Source: Burkholderia sp. (lineage in GTDB: Bacteria > Pseudomonadota > Gammaproteobacteria > Burkholderiales > Burkholderiaceae). From it: a stretch of 64,000 bases of DNA. Of the stretch, positions 37,116 to 46,098 are shown piece by piece. The notes under the pieces were generated by a model that saw nothing but the letters and a program-made list of their open reading frames with translations, searched no databases and was not told the DNA's origin. The position numbers and the translations under genes were made by a program. Numbering within the stretch: the stretch's first letter is position 1; every line of letters begins with the position of its first letter. The DNA is taken from NCBI GenBank assembly GCA_030151225.1, contig JASLEG010000068.1, forward strand, positions 62,001-126,000, given 5' to 3'.

Positions 37116-38243
37116 TCATGCAACGGCCGAGGCGGCGCCGGCCGAAAAACGCGTGATCGAGAACGGCGCGATCGGCGTCCCGGTCTCGCCGCGCAGCACG
37201 AGATCGGCCAGCACCTCGCCCACCGCCGGCGCGAGCAGGAAGCCGCCGCCGCAGAAGCCGAACGCGTGCAGCAGCCGCGCGGTGGTGCCGCTCGGCCCGA
37301 TCACCGGCTGATTGTCGGGCGTCTCGCCCTCCACGCCGCTCCAGGTGCGGATCAGCAGCGCGTCGCGCAGCGCCGGCAGCAGCGCGCAGGCGTCGCGCAT
37401 CACGGCCCGCGTGGTCTCGCTCGACGGCCGCGCATACTCGCCGTCGCCGTGGCCCCGCCCGCCGCCGATCACGCAGTTGCCGCGCGCCACCTGCCGTGCG
37501 TACACGCCGCCGCCCACCACGCCGAGGTTGTGGCCGATGAAGTGCGGCAGCGGCTCGGTCACCCACATGTTCGGGTAGATCGCCTTCATCGGCACGGCCT
37601 CGCCGAAGCGGCCGGCCAGCGTGTTGCCCCAGGCGCCGGCCGAATTGATCAGCCACTCGGCGCGCCAGGTCACGCCGGCCGCCTGCAGCGTGAAATGGCG
37701 GCCGTCGAATTCGATCTCGCTCACTTCGGTCTGCTCGTGGATCTGCGCGCCGGCGCGACGCGCGGCGGCCGCGAAGCCCGGCGACACGAGCCGCGGATTC
37801 GCCTGGCCGTCGGTCGCGCACAGCGCGCCGCCGATCGCGGCCGCGCCGAGCCACGGATAGCGGCGGCGGAACAGCTCGCCCGACACCAGCACCGAATTCG
37901 CGCCGTAGCCGCGGGCCATCCCGGCCCAGGCCTCGAGCGTGGCCATGTCGGCCTCGCGGCGCGCGAGCCGCAGGTGGCCCGACACCACGAATTCGCCGTC
38001 GCCGCCGATCAGCACCGGCAGCCGCTCCCAGATGCGCCGTGCGCGCATCGCCAGCGGCATCTGCACCTCGGGCCGGCCGTGCGTGCGCACCCCGCCGTAA
38101 TTGACGCCGCTCGCCTGCGCGCCGCAATAGCGCCGCTCGAACAGCGCCACGCTCGCGCCCTGACGCGCCAGCGCGAGCGCGGCCGACGCGCCCACCAGCC
38201 CGCCCCCGACGATCGCCACCTGTACCTCGCGGATCTCACTCAT
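37116..38243 (-). CDS. FAD-dependent oxidoreductase (DAO family)
   Basis: A 375-residue flavoenzyme of the D-amino-acid-oxidase/glycine-oxidase family. The N-terminal VAIVGGGLVGASAALALA is the FAD dinucleotide motif, INSAGAWGNTLAGRFG and RTWSGVEGETPDNQPVIGP are family motifs, and FGFCGGGFLLAPAVGEVLAD ends the FAD domain. Start 38243 overlaps the upstream gene by 8 bases. It should be the catalytic beta-type subunit of a membrane or soluble dehydrogenase that oxidises an imino acid, opine or amine. Its partners are the [2Fe-2S] and FAD/NAD proteins encoded just upstream. Confidence 0.92.
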   Translation of the reverse strand: MSEIREVQVAIVGGGLVGASAALALARQGASVALFERRYCGAQASGVNYGGVRTHGRPEVQMPLAMRARRIWERLPVLIGGDGEFVVSGHLRLARREADMATLEAWAGMARGYGANSVLVSGELFRRRYPWLGAAAIGGALCATDGQANPRLVSPGFAAAARRAGAQIHEQTEVSEIEFDGRHFTLQAAGVTWRAEWLINSAGAWGNTLAGRFGEAVPMKAIYPNMWVTEPLPHFIGHNLGVVGGGVYARQVARGNCVIGGGRGHGDGEYARPSSETTRAVMRDACALLPALRDALLIRTWSGVEGETPDNQPVIGPSGTTARLLHAFGFCGGGFLLAPAVGEVLADLVLRGETGTPIAPFSITRFSAGAASAVA

Positions 38244-39726
38244 CGTGCGCCCCCTCGCTGCCGACCTGCACGCCGTCGTCGTACAGCATCGGCGAAATCG
38301 GAATCGGCTTGATCGGCGCCTGCCCGCGCGGCCGGCCGAGCTCGGCCAGCGGCCGGCCCGTCTCGGCGCCCAGCAGCGCCACGGCCGACTCGCCACACAT
38401 GCGGCCCTGGCAACGGCCCATGCCCACCCGCGTCAGCGCCTTCAGGCGATTGACCTCGCCGGCCATGCCCGAGCGCACGCACTGGCGCAGCGTGCCGGCC
38501 GTCACGGCCTCGCAGCGGCACACGATCAGTTCGTCGGGCCAGCTTTTGGCGCTCTCGGCCGGCGGCGGCGCGAAGGCGGCCTCCATGCCCTCGCGGAACA
38601 CGCGGATGCGCGCGAGCCGCCGCTCGATGGTGGCCGCATCGGGCCCCGGCAGGTGACGCGGCGCGCCGGTGCCCAGATCCTCGAGCAGCGCGAGCGCGGC
38701 ACGCCGGCCCGCGAGCTCGGCCGCGTCCGCCCCGGCGATGCCGGCGCCGTCGCCGGCCAGATACACGCCGGGCACCGAGCTGCGGCCGGCCGCGTCCTTC
38801 TCCGGCAGCCAGCAGCGGTTCAGCGCGTCGAATTCGAAGCGGCAGCCGGCCAGATCGGCGAGCTGCGTTTCCGGGCGCAGGCCGAAGCCCAGGCCCACGG
38901 CGTCGCAGTCGAGCCGGTGCTGGGTGCCGTCGATCGAGCGCCAGCGGATCGCGTCCACGGCGCTCTCGCCGTGCGCGTGATCGGCGCCGTCGATGCCGTC
39001 GAGCGTCACGCCGCGCTCCACGCGCACGCCGTGCGCGCGCAGCCAGCCGAGGTAGTAGAGCCCCTTCGCGAAGGTGCCCGGCTGGCGCAGCAGCTTCGGG
39101 GTGGCCGCGGCCTGCTGCGCGAACGGATTGATGTCGAGCACGGCCGCCACCTCGGCGCCGGCGCGCGCGTACTGGTAGGCCACCAGATACAGCAGCGGCC
39201 CGGTGCCGGCGAACACGGTGCGCCGGCCGATCGCGCAGCCCTGTGCCTTCAGCGCGACCTGCGCGCCGCCGAGCGTGTACACGCCCGGGCGGGTCCAGCC
39301 CGGCAGCGGCGCGATGCGATCGGTGGCGCCGCTCGCGATGATCAGATGGCTCCAGCCGATGCGCGCCTCGCGGCCCGCGCGCAGCATGTCGAGCGCGCCG
39401 GGCTCGCACGACCACACCAGCGTGTCGGGCCGGTATTCGAGCTGCGGCAGCAGCGCCTCCATGCAGCGGTGCAGCGCGTCGGCCTTGCGCGCCTCGAAGC
39501 CGTACAGCGCCGGCTTGCCGCGCGTGAAGCCGGCGCCCTGCGGCGGCTGCCGATAGATCTGGCCACCCCAGCGCGCGTTCTCGTCGAGCACGATCGGGCG
39601 CAGGCCCGCGCCCACCAGCACCTCGGCCGCGCGGATGCCGGCCGGCCCCGCGCCCACGATCACCACGCGCGGCGCCGCGTCGGTGTCGCGCCGCTCGGCC
39701 TCGTCGAGCCAGCTGGCCGTGCTCAT
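38236..39726 (-). CDS. FAD/NAD(P) oxidoreductase with [2Fe-2S] domain
   Basis: A 496-residue alpha-type subunit as in opine oxidase or proline/hydroxyproline dehydrogenase. VVIVGAGPAGIRAAEVLVGA binds FAD, GQIYRQPP follows, and TVFAGTGPLLYLVAYQYARAG is the second Rossmann motif. The C-terminal domain has cysteines VCRCEAV and GRCQGRMCG, spaced as in BFD-like [2Fe-2S] domains. It accepts electrons from the oxidase subunit. The ATG at 39726 overlaps the stop of the preceding gene (ATGA), so synthesis of the subunits is coupled. Confidence 0.92.
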   Translation of the reverse strand: MSTASWLDEAERRDTDAAPRVVIVGAGPAGIRAAEVLVGAGLRPIVLDENARWGGQIYRQPPQGAGFTRGKPALYGFEARKADALHRCMEALLPQLEYRPDTLVWSCEPGALDMLRAGREARIGWSHLIIASGATDRIAPLPGWTRPGVYTLGGAQVALKAQGCAIGRRTVFAGTGPLLYLVAYQYARAGAEVAAVLDINPFAQQAAATPKLLRQPGTFAKGLYYLGWLRAHGVRVERGVTLDGIDGADHAHGESAVDAIRWRSIDGTQHRLDCDAVGLGFGLRPETQLADLAGCRFEFDALNRCWLPEKDAAGRSSVPGVYLAGDGAGIAGADAAELAGRRAALALLEDLGTGAPRHLPGPDAATIERRLARIRVFREGMEAAFAPPPAESAKSWPDELIVCRCEAVTAGTLRQCVRSGMAGEVNRLKALTRVGMGRCQGRMCGESAVALLGAETGRPLAELGRPRGQAPIKPIPISPMLYDDGVQVGSEGAHDE

Positions 39727-40082
39727 GCCGCCTTCCCGTTCGCGCCGGGCACGACGACCGCGGCCTTGCGGCCCGTCACCACGCGCATGCCCGCGCGCAG
39801 CGGCGTGGAGCACGCGCGCAGCATCGCGCCGCCCTCCTCGCGCACCCAGCAGTCCTGGCACGCGCCGATCAGGCAGAAGCCGGCACGCGGCCCGTCGCCG
39901 AATTCGTTCTCGCGCAGGTGGCGCTGCTGCGTGAGGATCGCGGTCAGCACGGTGTCGCCGGCCAGCGCGTGGGTGGGCGCGCCGTCGAGCACGAAGGGCA
40001 CGCGCTCGCGGGCGGTTTCGGCCACGCGCACGAGCTGCGGCGAGGATGGCGGCGGAAGACGGTCGGTCATCGTGGTGGGCAT
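39723..40082 (-). CDS. small [2Fe-2S]-binding subunit
   Basis: A 119-residue ferredoxin-like protein of the sarcosine-oxidase gamma / HcnA type. FCLIGACQDCWVRE with a later RACSTPLRAG supplies the cluster cysteines; FVLDGAPTHALAGDTVLTAI is the plant-type ferredoxin-like N-terminal region. ATG 40082 or ATG 40070 could be the start; neither has a strong ribosome-binding site. It is the electron-transfer subunit of the three-part enzyme and lies between the transporter and flavoprotein genes. Confidence 0.9.
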   Translation of the reverse strand: MPTTMTDRLPPPSSPQLVRVAETARERVPFVLDGAPTHALAGDTVLTAILTQQRHLRENEFGDGPRAGFCLIGACQDCWVREEGGAMLRACSTPLRAGMRVVTGRKAAVVVPGANGKAA

Positions 40083-40099
40083 GAGCGGTTGGGCGGACC

Positions 40100-40894
40100 T
40101 CAGTGCTGTCCGATCAGGATGCGGTTCAGGCCGTACACGCGATCGAGGATCAGCATGGTGCCGGCCGTGATCGCGATCACGAGCGTGGAGACGGAGGCCA
40201 TCATCGGATCGATCGACTCGGTGGCGTACATGTACATGCGCACCGGCAGCGTGACCGTCTGCGGCGAGGTGACGAAGATCGACATCGTCAGTTCGTCGAA
40301 GCTGTTGATGAAGGCGAGCAGCCAGCCGCCGGTGATGCCGGGCACGATCATCGGCAGCGTGACGCGGCGGAAGGTGGTCCAGGCGTTCGCGCCGAGCGAG
40401 GCGGCCGCGTGCTCCACGCTGCGGTCGAGCCCGGCCGTGGCGGCCAGCACCAGCCGCATCACGAACGGCGTGACCACGATCACGTGCGCGGCCACCAGCC
40501 AGCCGAACGAGCCGGTGGCGCCGATCAGCGCGAAGAAGCGCAGCAGCGCGATGCCGAGCACCAGCCCCGGAATCACCAGCGGCGAGAGCAGCAGCGCGTT
40601 CAGGAAGGCGCGGCCCGGAAAGCGCGCGCGGCCGATGGCGAGGCCGGCCGGCAGCGCGATCGCGAGCGACAGCGTGGCCGAGGCCACCGCGAGCTTCAGG
40701 CTGTTGCCGAACGCGGCGATGAAGTCCGGGTAGTCGAGGATCGCGCGGAACCAGCGCAGCGACAGGCCGTGGGTGGGCAGCGTGAGCGTCTCGTCGGGCG
40801 TGAACGCCACCAGCACCACGATCGCGAGCGGCGCGAGCATGAACAGGATCACGAGCGTGTGGAACGCGAGGGCGAGCGGGCCGTTTTTGCGCAT
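40100..40894 (-). CDS. ABC permease, PotC-like
   Basis: A 264-residue permease with six helices. LGANAWTTFRRVTLPMIVPG is the EAA loop, and TLPTHGLSLRWFRAIL precedes the core. With the PotB-like protein it forms the membrane channel of a polyamine/opine-type importer. It lies 27 bases downstream of that gene and 17 bases upstream of the [2Fe-2S] gene, so it is in the same transcript. Confidence 0.93.
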   Translation of the reverse strand: MRKNGPLALAFHTLVILFMLAPLAIVVLVAFTPDETLTLPTHGLSLRWFRAILDYPDFIAAFGNSLKLAVASATLSLAIALPAGLAIGRARFPGRAFLNALLLSPLVIPGLVLGIALLRFFALIGATGSFGWLVAAHVIVVTPFVMRLVLAATAGLDRSVEHAAASLGANAWTTFRRVTLPMIVPGITGGWLLAFINSFDELTMSIFVTSPQTVTLPVRMYMYATESIDPMMASVSTLVIAITAGTMLILDRVYGLNRILIGQH

Positions 40895-40921
40895 GATGGG
40901 GCGTGTCGAATGTGGAGGGAA

Positions 40922-41857
40922 TCAGCCGAGGCCGCGCATGTAGCGCCGCTCGAGCACGCGGTAGTAGGTCAGCATCACGATCAGGTTCGCCGCCAGCAGC
41001 AGGATCGCGATGGTGGCGCCGAGCGGCCAGTTCATCGAACTGAGGAACTGGTCGTACACGGCGGTGGCCGCCACCTTGAGGCGCCGCCCGCCCAGCAGGC
41101 CGGGAATCGCGAAGGCGCTGGCCGACAGCCCGAACACCATCAGGCTGCCCGACAGGATGCCCGGCATCAGCTGCGGCAGCACGATGCGGCGCAGCGTGGT
41201 GGCCGGCGACGCCATCAGCGAGAGCGCGGCGTTCTCGGTCTGCGGATCGAGCCGCTGCAGCGCCGTCCACACCGGGATCACCATGAACGGCAGCATCACG
41301 TGCACGAGCGCGATCACGATCGCGAAGGTCGTGTATTCGAGCTTGTAGGGGCCCAGGCCGAACAGGCCGAGGAACTGGTTCACCAGGCCGCCCGTGTTCA
41401 GCAGCATGCTCCAGCCGAATGCGCGCACCACCACCGACACCAGCAACGGCGCCAGGATCACGAGCAGGAACAGCGAGCGCCACGGATCGCGCATGCGCGA
41501 CAGGATGTAGGCTTCGGGCGTGCCGATCGCCACGCACAGCAGCGTGGTGAGCGCGGCGATGCCGAAGGTGCGCAGGAAGATGGTGTGGAAGTAGGACTGG
41601 CTCAGCACCTCCACGTAGTGATGCGGGTCGAAGGCCGCGATCGGGCCCACCGACGGGTCGAAGCGATAGAACGACAGCACCAGCGTCATCGCGAGCGGCA
41701 CCAGCACGAGCGCCACGAACAGCAGCCCGGCCGGTGCGCACAGCAGCCACATCGGCAGCCAGGCGTGCCAGCGGGCGCGGCGCGGCGCGGGTGCCGCGGC
41801 ATGCGCTCCGTTCAGGTCGTTCGCGCGGTCGCGCGCGACGCTCGGCGCCTCACCCAT
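40922..41857 (-). CDS. ABC permease, PotB-like
   Basis: A 311-residue permease. The first helix is preceded by a 35-residue basic cytosolic stretch. PEAYILSRMRDPWRSLFL is near the centre and SLMASPATTLRRIVLPQLMP is the EAA loop. It overlaps the ATPase gene by 8 bases and pairs with the PotC-like protein. Confidence 0.93.
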   Translation of the reverse strand: MGEAPSVARDRANDLNGAHAAAPAPRRARWHAWLPMWLLCAPAGLLFVALVLVPLAMTLVLSFYRFDPSVGPIAAFDPHHYVEVLSQSYFHTIFLRTFGIAALTTLLCVAIGTPEAYILSRMRDPWRSLFLLVILAPLLVSVVVRAFGWSMLLNTGGLVNQFLGLFGLGPYKLEYTTFAIVIALVHVMLPFMVIPVWTALQRLDPQTENAALSLMASPATTLRRIVLPQLMPGILSGSLMVFGLSASAFAIPGLLGGRRLKVAATAVYDQFLSSMNWPLGATIAILLLAANLIVMLTYYRVLERRYMRGLG

Positions 41858-42929
41858 GAGCGGCCTCCCGATGCATCACGCGCAGCGCGCCGATGCGCCA
41901 GTCGATGCCCACCACCGCGCCTTCCGGATAGGGTTCGTCGCCGGCGTTCTGGCAGCACGCGAGCATCTCCCCCGCCTCGCTGTCGAGCCGGTACAGCCAC
42001 TGGCTGCCGAGAAAGAAGCGGCTTGTCACGCGGCCGGCGAGGCGCCCCGTGCCGGGCGCGCCGAGCGCGAGCTTCTCGGGACGGATGCACAGCGTGACCG
42101 CATCGCCCGCCTGCATCGCGTGCGCCTCGGCGCTCGGGCTCGCCTCCGACATCCTGCCGCCCAGATCGACCCGAATCTCCCCGTCCTGCTGCGACACCAC
42201 CGTGCCGGCCAGCAGATTGGTCTTGCCGACGAACTGCGAGACGAACGCGTTGCCCGGGTGTTCATAGGCGCGATACGGCGTGTCGATCTGCGTGATGCGG
42301 CCCGCCTCCATCACCACCACGCGGTCGCTGATCGACAGCGCCTCGGACTGGTCGTGGGTGACCATCACCGTGGTGGTGCCGAGCTTGCGCTGGATCTCGC
42401 GCAACTCGAACTGCATGTCCTCGCGCAGCTTCGCGTCGAGGTTCGACATCGGTTCGTCGAGCAGCAGCACCGGCGGCGCGATCACCACCGCACGCGCGAT
42501 CGCCACGCGCTGACGCTGGCCGCCCGAGAGCTCGCGCGGAAAGCGCCGCGCATGGGCGCCGAGCCGCACCAGCGCGAGCGCCTCCTGCACGCGCTCGGCC
42601 CGCTGCGCCTTCGGCACGCCGCGCATCTCCAGGCCGAAGGCCACGTTCTGCTCCACGCTCATGTGCGGAAACAGCGCGTAGCTCTGGAACACGATGCCGA
42701 GGCCGCGCCGGTTCGGCGCCATGTGCGTGATGTCGCGGCCGTCGAGCGTGATCGTGCCGCGCGTCGTTTCCACGAAGCCCGCGATCATCTGCAGCGTGGT
42801 GGTCTTGCCGCAGCCGGACGGCCCGAGCAGGGACACGAACTCGCCCTTCCCGACCGACAGGCTGATGCCCGTGACCGCCTGCAGGTCACCGAACGATTTC
42901 GAGACATCCGTCAACGTGAGGAACGACAT
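41850..42929 (-). CDS. ABC ATPase, PotA-like
   Basis: A 359-residue ATPase: Walker A GPSGCGKTT (residues about 36-44), signature ELSGGQRQRVAIARAV, Walker B LLLDEPMSNLD, switch histidine in VMVTHDQSEA, and a C-terminal TOBE domain (from about residue 240). It powers the importer of the operon. The ATG at 42929 is the first of the seven-gene operon, which faces the IclR gene across a 323-base control region. Confidence 0.95.
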   Translation of the reverse strand: MSFLTLTDVSKSFGDLQAVTGISLSVGKGEFVSLLGPSGCGKTTTLQMIAGFVETTRGTITLDGRDITHMAPNRRGLGIVFQSYALFPHMSVEQNVAFGLEMRGVPKAQRAERVQEALALVRLGAHARRFPRELSGGQRQRVAIARAVVIAPPVLLLDEPMSNLDAKLREDMQFELREIQRKLGTTTVMVTHDQSEALSISDRVVVMEAGRITQIDTPYRAYEHPGNAFVSQFVGKTNLLAGTVVSQQDGEIRVDLGGRMSEASPSAEAHAMQAGDAVTLCIRPEKLALGAPGTGRLAGRVTSRFFLGSQWLYRLDSEAGEMLACCQNAGDEPYPEGAVVGIDWRIGALRVMHREAAHG

Positions 42930-43252
42930 GATCTGGCCCTTCGGTGCATCGGCACCGTCTGAAGCGAAGCATTCGATGCCGCCGACTCTATCCGGCCAAT
43001 TTTTTCACCGTCAACGCGCAATTCCGTGAGGCGACATTAATTTTTCAGATATTCCGCTGAATAGAATATGTCGGTCTATATCCCGCATCTGAATTTCATC
43101 CGACGGATTCAGGGACATCCCGAATGCATCGGCGGCTGCGCCGCGCGGCGCGACACGGTAGAGTCGAGCCGATTGCCGGCGGGGTGCAACGAGGATTCCG
43201 CCCAGTGGAATACGGAGAACCGAAAGTGACGAACACGAGCCAGGAAAACGGA
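42930..43252. promoter_or_regulatory. divergent control region
   Basis: A 323-base region between the uptake/oxidase operon and the IclR gene. The inverted repeat ATATTC (43049-43054), 9 bases, GAATAT (43064-43069) lies in an AT-rich patch (about 43035-43085) and is a candidate operator. Core promoters are not clear to me. Confidence 0.45.
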
Positions 43253-44095
43253 ATGTCCGACGCGCCCGCCGGCGGCCCGGGTGTGCTGCAGCGCGCGTTC
43301 GCGCTGATCCGGGCGCTCGGCGACAACCAGGCCGAGGGCAGCCGCGTCACCACGCTCGCGAAGACGGTGGGCCTCACCCAGGCCACCGTGCACCGGCTGC
43401 TGCAGGGGTTGATCGCCGAGCAGGTGGTGGAACAGGACGAGCGCACCCGGCGCTACCGGCTCAGCGTGGTGTTCTTCGCCATGGCCGCGCAGGCCGGCAA
43501 CCCGAACGGCATGCGCACGCTGTGCCGCCCCGCGCTGCTGCGGCTGTGCGCGAGCCTCGGCGACACGATCTTCCTGCTCGTGAAGAGCAGCTTCGACGCG
43601 GTGTGTCTCGACATCTGCGAGGGGCCGTTTCCAATCCGCTCGTTCACGGGCACGATCGGCGGGCGCGTGGCGCTCGGCGTCGGTCAGGGCAGCCTCGCGA
43701 TCCTCGCCTTCCAGCCCGAAGCCGAGCGCGAGGAGATCATCCGCTTCAACGTGCCGCGCATGCGTGGCTACGGCGTGCTCGACGAGGTGTACCTGCGCAC
43801 CGAGATCGACCGCGTGCGCGCGCTCGGCTACGCGGGCCGCAACAGCGGCGTGCTCGAAGACATGGCCGGCGTGGCCGTGCCGATCCTCGACCAGAACCAG
43901 GTGGCGGTGGGCGCGCTGAGCGTGGGCACGCTCTCCACGCGGCTGACCGAGGAGCGGCTGCCCACCGTGGTGCAACTGCTCAAGCGCCAGGCCGAGAGCA
44001 TCGGCCCGCAGATGAACCCGTTCGACGCGGCGATGCGCGATCCGATCCAGGGGCTCACGCAGGTGTATTCCACGCGCCCGGGGGGCGCCGCCTGA
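43253..44095 (+). CDS. IclR-family regulator
   Basis: A 280-residue IclR-type regulator. Helix-turn-helix at residues about 20-70 (RVTTLAKTVGLTQATVHRLL), then the effector domain (GDTIFLLVKSSFDAVCLDIC, IGGRVALGVGQGSLAIL, GYAGRNSGVLEDMAGVAVP). Start ATG 43253 has AGGAAAACGG upstream; a GTG at 43226, also with GGAG upstream, would add nine residues. It is divergent from the ABC/oxidase operon and probably controls it. Confidence 0.92.
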   Translation: MSDAPAGGPGVLQRAFALIRALGDNQAEGSRVTTLAKTVGLTQATVHRLLQGLIAEQVVEQDERTRRYRLSVVFFAMAAQAGNPNGMRTLCRPALLRLCASLGDTIFLLVKSSFDAVCLDICEGPFPIRSFTGTIGGRVALGVGQGSLAILAFQPEAEREEIIRFNVPRMRGYGVLDEVYLRTEIDRVRALGYAGRNSGVLEDMAGVAVPILDQNQVAVGALSVGTLSTRLTEERLPTVVQLLKRQAESIGPQMNPFDAAMRDPIQGLTQVYSTRPGGAA

Positions 44096-44122
44096 CGGCG
44101 CGCGCGAGCGCAGGCACCGGCC

Positions 44123-45286
44123 TCAGCGGCGCGGCCCCGGCACGCTTTCGGGCGCGCGTCGCAGCCGCACGTTGAGCGGCACCGACACCTGCCGGAACAC
44201 CAGCTGCGCCACCACCGCCGACACCGCCAGGTACAGCACGAGCCATACCGGCTTCCAGGCCGGCACGAGGTTCGCGCGCGTGAGCCACTCGCGCAGCACG
44301 CCGAGCACGACGATGTGGAACAGGTAGAGCTCGTAGCTGCGCACGCCGAAGAAGCTCACGAAGCGCGTGAAGCCCGGTTCGTCGTCGGCATGCAGGCCAG
44401 CGCGCGGATCGTGCTCCGCCTGCGCCCTGCCCGCCGGTGCCGCCCGGTGCGCGATGCCGTACAGCAGCGCGCCCGTGCCGAGCGCCACCACCGACACGCC
44501 CCACACCACGTTGCGCATGATCGGCCCTGCCAGCCAGGTGGCCGCGATCGCGAGCGCGGCCGGCCAGGCGAGCCGCGCGGAGGCGGCCGCCGACAGCCGG
44601 CGGGCCGGCAGCAGCGCCACCGCGCAGCCGATCGCGATCGCGTCGAAGCACGACAGATAGCCGTACAGCGCCACGATCTCGTCGCCGGCATGCAGCGCGC
44701 GCCAGGCCGGCCCGATCAGCGCCAGCAGGCCCAGCAGCGGCAGGATCCGCTCGCGGCGCCCGAGCAGCACGCAGGCCAGCGGGAACCCCAGATAGAACAC
44801 CTCCTCCACCGACAGCGACCACAGGATGTTCAGCGCGTAGTTGAAGTAGCCGAGCCTCGCCATCAGGACGTTGTGCCAGAACGTCAGCACCGACAGCACG
44901 GCCAGCGGCATCGACGCCGTGTCCGGCTTGTCGACGAAGGCGCGCAGCCCGAGCGCGGCGAGCGCCACCACGATCGCGAGCATCAGCACGAGGCACGGCA
45001 GGATGCGCGCCGCGCGCAGCCGCCAGAACGCGAGCGGCCGCACCTCGCCCGGCGAGCCGAAGCGCTGCAGCGAGGTGGAGGTGATCAGGTAGCCCGAGAT
45101 CACGAAGAACATCGTCACGCCGTAATTGCCGTTGCGCGACACGGCGCGGATCGCATCCGACAGCCACGGCAGATCGAACGGCGTCACGTCGAGCCGGTAG
45201 GTCAGATGGAAGTGCAGCAGCAGCACGGACAGGATGGCGATGCCGCGCAGGAAGTCGACGCCGGTGCTGCGGGAGGCGGATGTCAC
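44123..45286 (-). CDS. acyltransferase 3 family membrane protein
   Basis: A 387-residue protein with about ten membrane helices. STGVDFLRGIAILSVLLLHF is the family's N-terminal signature with the catalytic histidine; MFFVISGYLITSTSLQRFGS and LWSLSVEEVFYLGFPLA are further motifs. It transfers acyl groups to sugars of surface polysaccharide, lipid A or a small molecule. Start is GTG 45286. It is a single gene with no polysaccharide cluster near, so the acceptor is unknown. Confidence 0.93.
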   Translation of the reverse strand: MTSASRSTGVDFLRGIAILSVLLLHFHLTYRLDVTPFDLPWLSDAIRAVSRNGNYGVTMFFVISGYLITSTSLQRFGSPGEVRPLAFWRLRAARILPCLVLMLAIVVALAALGLRAFVDKPDTASMPLAVLSVLTFWHNVLMARLGYFNYALNILWSLSVEEVFYLGFPLACVLLGRRERILPLLGLLALIGPAWRALHAGDEIVALYGYLSCFDAIAIGCAVALLPARRLSAAASARLAWPAALAIAATWLAGPIMRNVVWGVSVVALGTGALLYGIAHRAAPAGRAQAEHDPRAGLHADDEPGFTRFVSFFGVRSYELYLFHIVVLGVLREWLTRANLVPAWKPVWLVLYLAVSAVVAQLVFRQVSVPLNVRLRRAPESVPGPRR

Positions 45287-45420
45287 TCGGGAGAATCCTC
45301 GAATACGGGTGGAACGGTCGATCGACGCGCGCGGCCTTCGCTCGGAAAGGGGCCGGCGTTGACGGCTGCCGTACCGTACCCGAAGATAGCGCCTCCCGTC
45401 GACCTTCCCACGCGCATTTC

Positions 45421-46053
45421 ATGACGTTTCGCCTTGCCATCTTCGATTTCGACGGCACGCTCGCCGATTCCTGGCCGGTGTTCGCCGATACCCTCAACGG
45501 CCTGGCCGCGCGCCACGGCTTCCGCCCGAGCGACGCCGAACAGCAGGCGAAGCTGCGCGGCATGAGCGCGATGGAAGTGCTGCGCGAGCTGCGGATTCCG
45601 CTCTGGAAGGTGCCGGCCGTGCTCGCCGACGCGCGCGCGGCGATGGCCGAGCGGATCGGCGAGGTGAAGCCGTTCGCGGGCGTCGCCGATGCGCTGAACG
45701 CGCTGATGGATCGCGACGGCGAGCGGCGCATCGCGGTGGCCGTGGCCACCTCGAACGCGCCGGAGAACGTGCGCGACGTGCTGGGCGAGGCGCTCGTGGC
45801 GCGCTTCGCGGCCATGGAGTGCGGCGCGTCGCTGTTCGGCAAGACCCAGCGGCTGCGCACCATCCTGCGCGCCACCGGCGTGGAAGCCGCGCAGGCGATC
45901 TACGTGGGCGACGAACTGCGCGACGCCGAGGCGGCCGAGAGCCTGGGCATGAAGTTCGGCGCGGTGAGCTGGGGATACACGACGGCCGACGCGCTGGCGG
46001 CGGCGAAGCCGCATGCGGTGTTCCACACGCCGGCGGACTGGCTCGCGCCGTGA
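45421..46053 (+). CDS. HAD-superfamily phosphatase
   Basis: A 210-residue haloacid dehalogenase-type hydrolase. AIFDFDGTLADS (residues 6-17) is motif I with nucleophile and acid aspartates, VAVATSN is motif II, GKTQRLRTIL carries the lysine, and YVGDELRDAEAAESLGM is motif IV. It resembles phosphoglycolate phosphatase/Gph. It would dephosphorylate a small metabolite. A longer frame begins at 45280, but homology starts at this ATG. Confidence 0.92.
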   Translation: MTFRLAIFDFDGTLADSWPVFADTLNGLAARHGFRPSDAEQQAKLRGMSAMEVLRELRIPLWKVPAVLADARAAMAERIGEVKPFAGVADALNALMDRDGERRIAVAVATSNAPENVRDVLGEALVARFAAMECGASLFGKTQRLRTILRATGVEAAQAIYVGDELRDAEAAESLGMKFGAVSWGYTTADALAAAKPHAVFHTPADWLAP

Positions 46054-46057
46054 CGCG

Positions 46058-46091
46058 CCCGCGCGCCCGCCGCAATCCGGCGACGCGCGGG
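46058..46091. terminator. possible bidirectional terminator
   Basis: CCCGCGCG (46058-46065) can pair with CGCGCGGG (46084-46091) between two convergent genes. There is no U-run, so this is weak. Confidence 0.35.
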
Positions 46092-46098
46092 CCCTGCC

